Shown one piece after another: positions 34,790 through 43,761 of a stretch of 55,572 bases of DNA; the first letter of the stretch is position 1; each line of letters begins with the position of its first letter. The stretch is taken from contig VGHX01000009.1 in NCBI GenBank assembly GCA_016868055.1, positions 1 through 55,572 of the forward strand, in the 5' to 3' direction. The notes beneath the pieces were generated by a model. That model saw only the letters and a program-made list of their open reading frames with translations. It was not told the origin of the DNA and did not search any database. Both the position numbers and the translations under genes were made by a program. This DNA comes from Betaproteobacteria bacterium (GTDB lineage Bacteria; Pseudomonadota; Gammaproteobacteria; Burkholderiales; Burkholderiaceae_D).

Positions 34790-35560
34790 ATGCTCAATAC
34801 GTTTATTTCCCCGCGCCAGTGCGTATTAACAAGAGTTGCCGCGGTCAGCGCCGTATTTTGTGGCTTGATAATGGCGATGACTGCCGTGCCGGCGCGTGCA
34901 ATGAGCCCCGAGCAAATCATCGCGGCACTGCAAAAACCTGAAAATAGTACGGGTAATATTGCCGACGCGGTGGAAGAAGCGACCGGCGCGCGTGGCTGGA
35001 TGTCTGCCGACGTTAAACCGATTTATGACGCGCGTATTGTGGGACGCGCAGCGACGGCGCTGATGCGTCCGGTGCTCAAAAACGATACCCGCAAATACCA
35101 AAACCATATCCTCGATATTCTGGATGAGGCAGCGCCTGGCTCAGTCTTGGTCTATGTGATGCAAGATGGGTTGGAGATTGCGGCCATGGGTAACCTGATG
35201 GGTACCACCGCCAAAGTACGCGGCCTGGCCGGTGCAGTAATTGATGGCTCGGTGCGTGACATTACCGAGCTGCGCCGTCTTCAGTTTCCGGTTTGGTCGC
35301 GCCGCGTCAGCCCGGCCACGTCAGTTGGACGCATGATCAGCGTCGATAAACAAATCCCGGTGAAATGCGGCGAAATCATGGTGCACCCGGGTGACTATAT
35401 CGTCGCTGACGCGGACGGTGTAGTCGTGGTGCCCGCTGCCGCTGCGGTTCAGGTGGTTGATCTGCTAAAAAAATATGACGATAAAGAATCACAGATGATT
35501 CCGATCATCGAGAAAGAGAAATCAATGCGCAAAGCGCTTGAGAAATACAACCGCTACTAG
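34790..35560 (+). CDS. RraA-family protein with signal peptide
   Basis: A 256-residue protein (from the ATG at 34790; a TTG at 34775 is also in frame). It belongs to the RraA/4-hydroxy-4-methyl-2-oxoglutarate aldolase family. The family core GLAGAVIDGSVRDITELRRLQFPVWSR with the substrate Arg and metal Asp is present, as is the later GDYIVADADGVVVVP. Unusually, the first 40 residues look like a secretion signal (hydrophobic VAAVSAVFCGLIMAMTAVPARA). RraA-like aldolases are normally cytoplasmic. It heads the kdgK-eda genes with a 23-bp gap, so a role in sugar-acid or oxo-acid breakdown is likely. Confidence 0.82.
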   Translation: MLNTFISPRQCVLTRVAAVSAVFCGLIMAMTAVPARAMSPEQIIAALQKPENSTGNIADAVEEATGARGWMSADVKPIYDARIVGRAATALMRPVLKNDTRKYQNHILDILDEAAPGSVLVYVMQDGLEIAAMGNLMGTTAKVRGLAGAVIDGSVRDITELRRLQFPVWSRRVSPATSVGRMISVDKQIPVKCGEIMVHPGDYIVADADGVVVVPAAAAVQVVDLLKKYDDKESQMIPIIEKEKSMRKALEKYNRY

Positions 35561-35583
35561 GCAAAATCACACGCGCGCAGACG

Positions 35584-36549
35584 ATGAGCCAAACCCCGAC
35601 AGCCACGCCGCAGGTCTTGACGCTGGGTGAGCCGCTAGTCGAGTTCAATCAAACCTCACCATCCAGCCAGCAGTACTTGCAGGGCTTTGGCGGCGATGTC
35701 TCTACCGTGGCGATCGCTGCGGCGCGATTTGAGTGTAGCGCGGCGATCATCACCGCCATAGGCAACGATCCGTTCGGCGATCTGCTACGCGATTTATGGC
35801 AGCGTGAAGGTGTAGCCACGTCATTTGTAATGCGCGACGCGAACGCCCACACCGGCGTGTATTTTGTGTCGCATACCGACGCAGGGCACCGCTTTAGCTA
35901 CCTTAGAAGCGGCAGTGCAGCGAGCCGAATCACACCTGAACAGCTACCTACTGACGCCATTCGCGCAGCGCGATGGCTGCACGTGTCTGCCATCAGCCAG
36001 GCAATCAGTGCGTCGTCACATGACACCGTATCAGCAGCGATAGCAACCGCCAAAGCAGCCGGCACGCATATCAGCTATGACCCGAATCTGCGTTTGGCGC
36101 TCTGGCCAGTAGAGCGCGCACGCGAAACAACTCGATCGACCGCAGCGCACGCCGACCTGTTCCTGCCAAGCCTGGAAGATATTCTGACACTCACCGGGCT
36201 GGGTTCGGCGGAGGAAGCCCTGCAATGGTGCATCGATACCGGTGCCCGTCAGATCATTTTGAAGCTCGGTGATCGCGGTGTGCTTGCATCGATCGCGGGT
36301 GAACGTGTAACGCTTGCGCCGCATCGCGTCGATCGTGTAGATGCTACCGGTGCCGGCGACTGCTTCGCTGGCACCCTGCTCGCCGGTCTTTGTGCGGGTG
36401 AGTCGATCACCTCAGCGATCAGCACCGCTAACGCAGCGGCAGCGCTATCGACGACCGGCTTTGGCGCAGTCGCACCTCTGCCAACCCGCGCCGAGGTACA
36501 GCACTGGCTTTCGTCGCGGCAGAAGGAAGTCAGCGATGTTATCCATTGA
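35584..36549 (+). CDS. kdgK: 2-keto-3-deoxygluconate kinase (PfkB family)
   Basis: A 321-residue PfkB sugar kinase. It has the glycine-rich substrate segment FGGDVSTVAIAAARF and the C-terminal ATP/anion-hole motif VDATGAGDCFAGTLLAGL with the catalytic Asp. The KDG kinase assignment comes mainly from its overlap with KDPG aldolase, which uses its product, and the sugar-acid context. No strong ribosome site precedes the ATG at 35584. Its last 14 bp overlap eda. Confidence 0.88.
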   Translation: MSQTPTATPQVLTLGEPLVEFNQTSPSSQQYLQGFGGDVSTVAIAAARFECSAAIITAIGNDPFGDLLRDLWQREGVATSFVMRDANAHTGVYFVSHTDAGHRFSYLRSGSAASRITPEQLPTDAIRAARWLHVSAISQAISASSHDTVSAAIATAKAAGTHISYDPNLRLALWPVERARETTRSTAAHADLFLPSLEDILTLTGLGSAEEALQWCIDTGARQIILKLGDRGVLASIAGERVTLAPHRVDRVDATGAGDCFAGTLLAGLCAGESITSAISTANAAAALSTTGFGAVAPLPTRAEVQHWLSSRQKEVSDVIH

Positions 36550-37171
36550 ACAGCTTAAACATCTGACGCAGTCGGTTGGTGTAATACCAACGCTGGTAAT
36601 TGATGATGTCCATGATGCGATTCCACTCGCCCAAGCGTTGAGTGATGGTGGCCTCAGCGTTCTTGAAATTACGTTGCGTACACCGGTTGCGTTGCAGGCG
36701 ATCCAGCAGATACGACAAGCGCTGCCCGCTCTCACAATTGGTGCTGGAACAGTGTGTGATGCGGGCGCCGCTGCGGCGGCTCGTGATGCCGGCGCACAGT
36801 TTTTGGTAAGCCCGGGCTACTCAACGGCGCTGGGCGGCTACTGCCGTGCACACCAGCTGCTACTGATGCCCGGCGTCGCTACTGCGAGCGAGGTCATGAA
36901 TGCGCTCGCTGACGGCTATGATTTTTTGAAAGCATTCCCGGCAGCGGTAATCGGTGGTACTCGCTGGCTACAAGCGATGCATGGGCCGTTTCCTGCGGCG
37001 CAATTCTGCGCTACTGGCGGCATCACCACCAAGGAAGTGGCTGATTATTTATCGCAAGCTAATGTGCTGTGCGTGGGTGGTAGCTGGATGACGCCTCGCG
37101 ATGCAGTTCAAGAAAAAAACTGGACGCAGATTACTGCGCTGGCACGCGCGGCGCACGAGGCGGTTTTATGA
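36536..37171 (+). CDS. eda: KDPG/KHG aldolase
   Basis: A 211-residue class I aldolase that splits 2-keto-3-deoxy-6-phosphogluconate into pyruvate and glyceraldehyde 3-phosphate. It has the catalytic Glu in LEITLRTP, the GAGTVCD segment and the Schiff-base Lys in FLKAFPA. I start at MLSIEQLKHLTQ (36536), inside the end of kdgK. The longer frame further upstream only reads through kdgK. It forms a coupled pair with kdgK and completes an Entner-Doudoroff-like branch. Confidence 0.92.
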   Translation: MLSIEQLKHLTQSVGVIPTLVIDDVHDAIPLAQALSDGGLSVLEITLRTPVALQAIQQIRQALPALTIGAGTVCDAGAAAAARDAGAQFLVSPGYSTALGGYCRAHQLLLMPGVATASEVMNALADGYDFLKAFPAAVIGGTRWLQAMHGPFPAAQFCATGGITTKEVADYLSQANVLCVGGSWMTPRDAVQEKNWTQITALARAAHEAVL

Positions 37172-37206
37172 TGACTACGGAATAAGAACAAAGCTTGCAA
37201 GCAACA

Positions 37207-37227
37207 CGGGCGTGACGACGACGCCCG
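37207..37227. terminator. Hairpin between eda and tctC
   Basis: CGGGCGT-GACGACG-ACGCCCG, a 7-bp perfect stem, followed by CTAAAAAC rather than a T-run. It may protect the kdgK-eda mRNA or set a boundary between the sugar-acid enzymes and the transporter. Read-through is probable. Confidence 0.4.
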
Positions 37228-37283
37228 ACTAAAAACAATAATCGTGAGTAAGACGATTCATTAAAATAATTCAGGAGACACGC

Positions 37284-38261
37284 ATGTTTTTCAGACCATG
37301 GGCTCGCATCCTCGCTGCAGCTCTACTGAGCTTGAGCCTGTCGCATATCGCGCATGCGGCTGATAACTACCCGACACGACCGATCACGCTCATCGTGCCA
37401 TTTGCAGCCGGTGGTGGCACCGACGGTGTGGCGCGCATTATTGGCACATTGCTCGAGAAAGAGCTCGGTCAGCCGGTCAATGTGGTCAACCGCGCGGGAG
37501 GTAATGGCGTAGTGGGTCATGCGGCGATCGCCGCCTCGCCGGCCGACGGCTACACACTCGGTATGGTCACCGTGGATATCACCATGCTGCACTGGGCCAA
37601 ACTCACCCCGCTCACCGGGCGTGATTTCACGCCGCTTGGGCTGATGAATATTGATCCCGCTGCCGTCATCGTACGATCCGATGCGCCCTATAAAAAACTG
37701 GATGACTTACTCAAAGCGATCAAATCTAATCCCGGTAAATTCAAATCTTCGGGCACCGGCCTCGGTGGCATCTGGCATCTGGCGATGGCGGGGATGCTGA
37801 AAGATTTAGGTATCGATCCAGCGAGTGTGCCGTGGGTACCCTCCACCGGTGCCGCGCAGGCAATGAATGATTTGGTGGCGGGTGGCGTCGAGTTTGTCAC
37901 CTGCTCGCTGCCGGAGGCGCGCGCGCTGATCGATGCGGGTAAAGCCCGGCCACTGGTCATCATGTCCGATAAAGCATCGACCTTATATCCGAATGTGCCC
38001 ACGCTGCAGGCAGCCGCAAATAGTAAATGGACCTTGGGCGCTTGGCGCGGGTTAGCAGCGCCGCGCAACTTACCCCCGGAAACACAAACCAAACTCGGCA
38101 GCGCGCTGAAAAAAATCTATGACAGTAAAGCGTTTCAGGATTTCATGGCCAGCCGGGGCTTTGGCGTGACCTATGCGGATGCCAAAGCCTTCGAGCAGTT
38201 CATGGGGCGCGGTGACGCCGACATGGGGGCCACCATGAAATCAGTCGGCTTGGTGAAATAA
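37284..38261 (+). CDS. tctC: Tripartite tricarboxylate transporter, solute-binding protein (TctC/Bug family)
   Basis: A 325-residue periplasmic binding protein. The signal peptide is visible (FFRPWARILAAALLSLSLSH, cleavage near AHAADNYPTRP). The mature start YPTRPITLIVPFAAGGGTDGVARI is the hallmark of Bug proteins, and the rest matches the family length. It has an AGGAGA ribosome site. These proteins bind organic acids (tricarboxylates, dicarboxylates, sugar acids). The tctB and tctA genes follow, and the kdgK-eda context suggests a sugar acid. Confidence 0.93.
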   Translation: MFFRPWARILAAALLSLSLSHIAHAADNYPTRPITLIVPFAAGGGTDGVARIIGTLLEKELGQPVNVVNRAGGNGVVGHAAIAASPADGYTLGMVTVDITMLHWAKLTPLTGRDFTPLGLMNIDPAAVIVRSDAPYKKLDDLLKAIKSNPGKFKSSGTGLGGIWHLAMAGMLKDLGIDPASVPWVPSTGAAQAMNDLVAGGVEFVTCSLPEARALIDAGKARPLVIMSDKASTLYPNVPTLQAAANSKWTLGAWRGLAAPRNLPPETQTKLGSALKKIYDSKAFQDFMASRGFGVTYADAKAFEQFMGRGDADMGATMKSVGLVK

Positions 38262-38269
38262 GGCACAGC

Positions 38270-38743
38270 ATGAAGCTGCACGACACTCTGAGCGGGCTCG
38301 CGCTGCTGCTGCTGGCGCTGCTGATCGGCTGGAACGCCAGTGGTTTTCCGGAGGTACCGGGCCAGCAGATTGGGCCTGCGGTTTTTCCGAAAGCGCTGGC
38401 GGCCTTACTAGCGCTGTGCGCAGTGCTGTTGATATTGCGCGGTCGGCAAGCGACGACCGAGCAGGCCTGGGTGCAGCTGGGTGCATGGCTGCAATCACCG
38501 CTGCATCGACGTAATTTTTTAATCACGCTGGCGTGTCTGGTGTTTTATGTGCTGGCATCAGATTTTCTTGGTTTTCTACTGTGCGGTATCGCAATTTTAT
38601 CTGTGATGTTTTATGCGCTAGCGGTGCGGCCTTCGCGTATCGCACCGCTCGCAGTCGGCCTGACATTATTGATTCATACGCTGTTTTACAAAGGCCTGCG
38701 CGTACCTTTGCCGTGGGGCGTGTTAAGCCCGATTCAGTGGTGA
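38270..38743 (+). CDS. tctB: Tripartite tricarboxylate transporter small membrane subunit
   Basis: A 157-residue protein with four predicted membrane helices, the normal form of TctB. The segment near FPEVPGQQIGPAVFPKALAALLALCAVLLIL is typical. It starts 8 bp after tctC and ends 10 bp before tctA. It pairs with TctA in the inner membrane. Confidence 0.88.
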   Translation: MKLHDTLSGLALLLLALLIGWNASGFPEVPGQQIGPAVFPKALAALLALCAVLLILRGRQATTEQAWVQLGAWLQSPLHRRNFLITLACLVFYVLASDFLGFLLCGIAILSVMFYALAVRPSRIAPLAVGLTLLIHTLFYKGLRVPLPWGVLSPIQW

Positions 38744-38753
38744 GGCACATAGC

Positions 38754-40247
38754 ATGAGCGTCGCCGTGTGGATGGCCGCACTGGATCTGGTGCTCGATGC
38801 GCAAGTACTGATCGTGATTCTGGGTGCAGCAATATTCGGGTTGGTCATTGGTTGCATACCCGGCCTTACCGCCACCATGGCCACCGCGCTGTTAGTGCCG
38901 CTCACCTTCTTTATGCCACCGGTACCGGCGGTCGCTGCTATCGTGACTGCAACCGCAATGGCGATTTTTTCAGGCGATATTCCGGGGGCCTTGCTGCGCA
39001 TACCCGGCACACCAGCGTCAGCCGCATACGCCAACGAGGCGTACCTGATGACTACCAAAGGCCAAGCCGAGCTAGCGCTTGGTACGTGTTTGGTGTTCTC
39101 TGCCATTGGCGGTTTGTTTGGCACGGTCGTGCTGATTCTGTTCTCGCCTTCACTGGCCGAATTCGCGCTGCAGTTTTCATCGTTCGAGTATTTCTGGTTG
39201 ATGATTCTGGGATTATCAGCGGCAGTGTTTGTGGGCAGCGGTAGCCGGTTAAAGGGGTCCATCTCACTACTCATCGGTCTGCTGATTGCCTGCGTTGGCA
39301 TGGAAAATCCCGCGGCGCATCCTCGGTTTACGTTTAGTTTGCCAGAACTGATGAGTGGTATCGAGCTGATACCCATGATGGTGGGGCTGTTTGCCGTATC
39401 AGAGCTGCTGCGCTATGTGACCGACATGGCGCCGCCACCGGTCGTTGTCGCAACCAAAATCGGCAATATCTTTGGCGGCATGTGGCGTCTGATAAAAACT
39501 TACCCGCTGCAGCTGTTGCGCGGCAGTGCGCTTGGCACGCTCATCGGCATTCAACCGGGCGCCGGCGCTGATATGGCCGCGTGGATTAGCTACGCCACCA
39601 GTAAAAAGTTTTCCAAAGAACCGGAGAAATTCGGCACTGGCCACGTAGAAGGTATTGCAGAATCTGGCGCGGCCAACAACTCGGCATTGGCCGGTGCGTG
39701 GATACCGGCGATCGTATTCGGTATACCCGGCGATTCAATCACCGCGATCGCTATTGGCGTGCTGTATTTGAAAAACATGAACCCGGGTCCGACGATATTC
39801 ATTAACAACCCGCAAAATATCTACGCGATCTTTCTGGTGTTCATGCTGGCTAATCTGATTATGCTGCCGCTCGGCTGGTTGATAGTCAAACTTGCCACCA
39901 AAGTCTTGAACGTTGCGCGAAATATTCTGATGCCGACCATTCTTCTGTTTTGTATCGTCGGCGCTTTTGCTGTCACTAATTCAAGCCTCGGCGTGATCTT
40001 GATCCTGTGCTTTGGCGTGATCGCATTCGTGATGGAAGAAAACGGCTTTCCGATTGCACCGGTTATTCTCGGCGCAGTGCTCGGCAAAATGCTGGAAGAA
40101 AACCTGGTCACCTCGCTGATTAAATCCGATGGCGACGCACTGTTATTCTTCACTCGCCCGATTGCGATGTGGCTGGCCGCAGCAACACTGATCATCGTGA
40201 CTTGGCCAGTGCTCAAAAGGGCGCGCCGAGTTATCGATTCAGGCTAA
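38754..40247 (+). CDS. tctA: Tripartite tricarboxylate transporter large membrane subunit
   Basis: A 497-residue permease with about twelve membrane segments. It shows the TctA signature GLVIGCIPGLTATMATALLVPLTFFMPP near the N-terminus and the second copy LRGSALGTLIGIQPGAGADMAAWISYATSKKFSKEPEKFGTGHVEGI. A GAGG ribosome site lies inside the tctB end. It is convergent with the SDR gene, 5 bp apart. Substrate specificity rests with TctC. Confidence 0.93.
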   Translation: MSVAVWMAALDLVLDAQVLIVILGAAIFGLVIGCIPGLTATMATALLVPLTFFMPPVPAVAAIVTATAMAIFSGDIPGALLRIPGTPASAAYANEAYLMTTKGQAELALGTCLVFSAIGGLFGTVVLILFSPSLAEFALQFSSFEYFWLMILGLSAAVFVGSGSRLKGSISLLIGLLIACVGMENPAAHPRFTFSLPELMSGIELIPMMVGLFAVSELLRYVTDMAPPPVVVATKIGNIFGGMWRLIKTYPLQLLRGSALGTLIGIQPGAGADMAAWISYATSKKFSKEPEKFGTGHVEGIAESGAANNSALAGAWIPAIVFGIPGDSITAIAIGVLYLKNMNPGPTIFINNPQNIYAIFLVFMLANLIMLPLGWLIVKLATKVLNVARNILMPTILLFCIVGAFAVTNSSLGVILILCFGVIAFVMEENGFPIAPVILGAVLGKMLEENLVTSLIKSDGDALLFFTRPIAMWLAAATLIIVTWPVLKRARRVIDSG

Positions 40248-40252
40248 GGCGC

Positions 40253-41029
40253 TTACACTGCGCCGGGTATGCCGCCCCACGCATCAAGATGACTGCAACA
40301 CAGCCAACCCGCATCAATCGGCATCACGATACCCGTGATCGCGCGCGCCGCATCCGACAATAAAAACCCAATACCATCCGCGACCTCATCCGGCATTACC
40401 AGACGGTTCATCGCTGTGGGCTGCGACAATTCAATGGGGTCGCGGTCACCCTGATCAATCGCGCTCTGCATCGCCTCGGTTAATGTGAAGCCGGGCGCTA
40501 CTGCATTCACCCGTACACCCGACCGGCCCCACTCTGCAGCCAAGCCCATCGTGAGCGAGGCGACAGCGGCTTTGGCGGGACCATAGGCATGCAGTGGCGA
40601 CGCTCGAAAACTGGTAATCGATGCAATGTTCACGATTGCGCCTCTGCCACGCGCGGCCATCTTGCTACCGAATACCGCACAACAAAGATACGTGCCACGC
40701 AGATCGATATTGGTGACCGCATCCCAGTGCGCCATCGGTAACACGTCCGGTGATAGCTTGCGCTGCAAAATACCTGCGCTGGTAATCAGATTATCGACGG
40801 GGCCATACTCAGCCTCAATCAGGTCTGCCACCGCGCGCACGCGCTGCTCATCTTGTACATCGCAGTCGTAGAAGGCTGCGGGACCCAAGGCATGCGCTTT
40901 TTGCTCCGACCAGGCACTGGCCAGATCCAGCACGATCACGGTATCGCCGCGTTTCACATGGTGCCTGACACTCGCAGCACCGATACCACTGGCGCCGCCG
41001 GTAATAACGGTCAAGGTGTATGTTTTCAT
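40253..41029 (-). CDS. Short-chain dehydrogenase/reductase
   Basis: A 258-residue SDR. The cofactor motif is TGGASGIGAASV near the N-terminus, NIASITSF supplies the catalytic Ser and YGPAKAAV the Tyr-x-x-x-Lys pair. An acidic residue in VLDLAS at the end of strand 2 suggests NAD preference. Substrate unknown. It follows the HupE-type gene by 6 bp on the same strand, so it may belong to that operon, though the transporter gene next to it also fits. Confidence 0.85.
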   Translation of the reverse strand: MKTYTLTVITGGASGIGAASVRHHVKRGDTVIVLDLASAWSEQKAHALGPAAFYDCDVQDEQRVRAVADLIEAEYGPVDNLITSAGILQRKLSPDVLPMAHWDAVTNIDLRGTYLCCAVFGSKMAARGRGAIVNIASITSFRASPLHAYGPAKAAVASLTMGLAAEWGRSGVRVNAVAPGFTLTEAMQSAIDQGDRDPIELSQPTAMNRLVMPDEVADGIGFLLSDAARAITGIVMPIDAGWLCCSHLDAWGGIPGAV

Positions 41030-41035
41030 AGGTTA

Positions 41036-42322
41036 TTAGGCCAACAGTCGCTCGATAAACCAGATTGTCGATACCGATAATACCGCCATCGATCCCCACC
41101 GCATCACCCGCTCTCGACCGGCATCGCTGCGAACTAACCATACCAGTGGTACCGCCACCAATAACACCACCGACAACTGTCCGAATTCAACGCCTACATT
41201 GAATGCAATCAGGGTCTCAATAAAATACGATGACGACAACCCTAATTCTTTTAATCCATTCGCAAAGCCCATGCCGTGAATCAGGCCGAATGAAAATGCC
41301 AGTAGCCAGTGGTTAATATGAAGACGCTGCTGCAAATTCAGGATCGCCGAGATCATGATCGAGAGCGCGATCACCGACTCAATCAGCTTGCTCGGCAGAC
41401 TGATCAAACCCAGCGTCGCCATTGCGAGCGTGATCGAGTGCGCCACCGTGAACGCTGTAATCACTTTTAACGCAAATAGCCATGCCGCGCGATGATGGCT
41501 CCCGGACAGTAGCGTTGATTCGTTCTTCGGCAACGGTGAAGCCTGATCAGCTGCTAACGCGACGGATGGATCAGCGGTTTGCGGTCGAGCACCCCACAGC
41601 AATAAGCCGGGCAACAGCAAGGTCAGCAAAAATAGTAAATGGTCAGGGCCTTCCCAAATATGTTTGGCGCCCTCATGGCTAAATAAAAGAATGGTCGACG
41701 AGCGCTTGGTTGCGCCCAGTGCGAAGCGCTGAGTCGAGGTGACCTGATCAAATACCGAGGATATTTCATCACCATTTAACGCCAGCTTGAAAAACGCGCG
41801 TCCGAGCTTATCGTTCTGCGTAAAGAACCCGTAACGCACCACGACAAAGCGTGCTTGCAGTTCAATCGCCGGCGCGGTGAATTGCTGCCGTACGTACAGC
41901 CCGTCGTTATGGAGTACTACGGTCTGGCGCACAAAGCGTAGCGCCAGCGGTTGCTCATCAATTTCAACGCTAAGCGATTTCTCGATCAGCTGAGTAATCT
42001 CTGGTTGGAGCGCTTGAATCTTGTCGGGTGCAGGTGCTGGCTCAGGCTCTGCACCTGGTTTTTGCAGCAGGTTGCCCAGGTCACGTACATAAAAATCAAG
42101 ATCAATCGTGAGCTGGCCGTCTGTCTGCTTCAGATAGAGGTAGCTATTGCCGGTCTGATGTGCAAAAGACGCGGCCGCCACTGACCACATAGTCAGACCG
42201 AAACACGCTCGCCGCAGGCAGTACAGCGTGCTCTGCCTGGACCAATGATTAATCGATTGGATGCCGAGCCGGAAAAGTCGTCTCATGACACCACACAGCA
42301 GAAGCCAGGCTGATTCAGGCAT
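41036..42322 (-). CDS. HupE/UreJ-family membrane protein with large periplasmic domain
   Basis: A protein of about 428 residues (from the ATG at 42322). An N-terminal signal/anchor (up to about FAHQ) is followed by about 170 residues of beta-rich periplasmic domain (GNSYLYLKQTDGQLTIDLDFYV). The C-terminal half has six or so membrane helices. It carries the HupE/UreJ motifs HIWEGPDHLLFLLTLLLPG, TAFTVAHSITLAMATLGL and FGLIHGMGFANGL, whose His/Asp residues may bind metal. Relatives are nickel/cobalt permeases or accessory proteins of metalloenzymes. It is third in a run with two unknown periplasmic proteins. Confidence 0.85.
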   Translation of the reverse strand: MPESAWLLLCGVMRRLFRLGIQSINHWSRQSTLYCLRRACFGLTMWSVAAASFAHQTGNSYLYLKQTDGQLTIDLDFYVRDLGNLLQKPGAEPEPAPAPDKIQALQPEITQLIEKSLSVEIDEQPLALRFVRQTVVLHNDGLYVRQQFTAPAIELQARFVVVRYGFFTQNDKLGRAFFKLALNGDEISSVFDQVTSTQRFALGATKRSSTILLFSHEGAKHIWEGPDHLLFLLTLLLPGLLLWGARPQTADPSVALAADQASPLPKNESTLLSGSHHRAAWLFALKVITAFTVAHSITLAMATLGLISLPSKLIESVIALSIMISAILNLQQRLHINHWLLAFSFGLIHGMGFANGLKELGLSSSYFIETLIAFNVGVEFGQLSVVLLVAVPLVWLVRSDAGRERVMRWGSMAVLSVSTIWFIERLLA

Positions 42323-42344
42323 GAGCAAGGTAATTTGCGACGAG

Positions 42345-43058
42345 CTAAGACATTAATGACTCAAGCGTGAGCAGCTTGAGACTTTGCGGATAATCCTTGT
42401 GCATTTCCTGCACCAGCTTTTTCAGCTTTTTCAAGGTGTCTTCTTTATCACCCTGCTGCTGCTTGATCGCCTGCAGGTAATGAATCCCGAGAATAAAGCG
42501 CAGTTCCTCACCATTGATTTTCGGGTGCTTGGATTTCATCAAGCCCTCGCCGATACCAATCATCTCGGCCAGTGTTTCTTTGGTTTGCGAGAATGGCGCC
42601 AGTGGGTTATCGCTAAAGCTGTCATAGAAATGGCTCTTCAGCAGCATGTAGTGCGCGTGATCAATATAGGGCGCGCGCGGGTCAAGCCGGATCGATTCAC
42701 GGTAGTGCTGCAACTGCGAAAGATACAGACCAGTTTTTGGCGATACTTCTAACTTACTGCCGATGCGGGTCAGCTCATTCAACAGCAGCGAGGTCTCCAG
42801 CCCTTTGACGATACCGTGGCTGATCATATCCTGATTAAACAGGTCACGGATCTCATCCAGCGTCACGCCCATTTGATACAGAATTTTCGCGCGTACCAGC
42901 GCTGCCGAGCCAGCGGCGGCGGCGACTTGGAGCTCTTGTATCTTGGTGATGTAGTTCTTGCGTGCCTCGGCGTTAATCGAGTCGTGCGCGTGCGCTGACC
43001 CGCCAACAAACCCCGCAACAAGACAACAGGTGCTTAGGTACCGAACAAGCCGGTTCAT
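42345..43058 (-). CDS. Periplasmic helical protein, function unknown
   Basis: A 237-residue protein with a signal peptide (MNRLVRYLSTCCLVAGFVGG, cleavage near AHAHD). The mature part is almost all helical and polar, with no recognised domain; the pattern (SKLEVSPKTGLYLSQLQHYRES, and LGIHYLQAIKQQQGDKED near the end) suggests a TPR-like or solenoid bundle. Its start overlaps the stop of the upstream gene by ATGA, and its end lies 22 bp before the HupE-type gene. I could not identify it by eye. Confidence 0.75.
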   Translation of the reverse strand: MNRLVRYLSTCCLVAGFVGGSAHAHDSINAEARKNYITKIQELQVAAAAGSAALVRAKILYQMGVTLDEIRDLFNQDMISHGIVKGLETSLLLNELTRIGSKLEVSPKTGLYLSQLQHYRESIRLDPRAPYIDHAHYMLLKSHFYDSFSDNPLAPFSQTKETLAEMIGIGEGLMKSKHPKINGEELRFILGIHYLQAIKQQQGDKEDTLKKLKKLVQEMHKDYPQSLKLLTLESLMS

Positions 43059-43684
43059 GAGCTGCTTGGCATCTCGAGTTTCTCGCCGCTGAAAAATGCA
43101 CGAGCGCCTGCGTGCAGCGCCATGCCGAATCGACCCTTACCCGGATCGATCAAATTCAATTTCTGCGCTTCACCCATCAAGGTCGTCGCGATCAAGAAGC
43201 CATGATGCAGCGGCAAATCCGGACGCGACACCAGCAGGTACTTGCCGTCATCCACCACGACCTCCAGCGGCAGTGGCGCAAAGTCTTCAAATGGTGGCGA
43301 TCCAGTAAACATTAGCCGAGCGTGCATATACGACAGTACCGCCAGCTTGCTCTGATTGGTTTTGAGTAGCGCAGCGATACGGGGCATATCATGCGCCCGA
43401 CTGACCATCGCCCGGCTCAGCGGTAATTTTGCACGCAACACCTCGACCCAAAGATCACCGACATCATCGCCAGCCAGATCAGCATGCGAAGTCAGTAGCT
43501 GCAGGTGACTTTTACGGAATACATCCCACTGCGCGTAGGGTGTGTGGGCGCAAGCCACGCCGGCGCCCAGCGCTGGCAATAAGCCGGTAGCGAGCAAGCC
43601 GGCGGCTTGCTGCATAAATTGTCTTCTATGCATGGTGATTTGAGAGCGAGCCTTTTTCATTCGCGCAGCTAAAGTATCAAGCAT
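43055..43684 (-). CDS. Tat-exported protein of unknown function, binding-protein-like
   Basis: A protein of about 209 residues (first ATG at 43684; ATGs at 43660 and 43633 are alternatives). The segment MHRRQFMQQAAGLLATGLLPAL is a twin-arginine signal ending near GVACAH. The mature part resembles a small periplasmic binding protein, with a LPLEVVVDDGKYLLVSRPDLPLHHGFLIATTLM stretch. A Tat signal implies a cofactor or metal bound before export. It is the first gene of a three-gene unit ending with the HupE permease. Function not recognised. Confidence 0.7.
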   Translation of the reverse strand: MLDTLAARMKKARSQITMHRRQFMQQAAGLLATGLLPALGAGVACAHTPYAQWDVFRKSHLQLLTSHADLAGDDVGDLWVEVLRAKLPLSRAMVSRAHDMPRIAALLKTNQSKLAVLSYMHARLMFTGSPPFEDFAPLPLEVVVDDGKYLLVSRPDLPLHHGFLIATTLMGEAQKLNLIDPGKGRFGMALHAGARAFFSGEKLEMPSSS

Positions 43685-43703
43685 TATGAACGGCACGCAA
43701 ATG

Positions 43704-43750
43704 AAAAAAGCCCGGGAGCAACGCGGTCCCGCTACGTCGCTACCCGAGCC
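43704..43750 (-). terminator. Intrinsic terminator of the formamidase-like gene
   Basis: On the minus strand an imperfect GC-rich stem starting GCTCGGGTAGCGACG and closing near CGTTGCTCCCGGGC is followed by TTTTTT (43709-43704). It lies just after the formamidase-like stop and before the next unit on the same strand, so the two are probably separate transcripts. Confidence 0.65.
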
Positions 43751-43761
43751 TACCGACAGAA

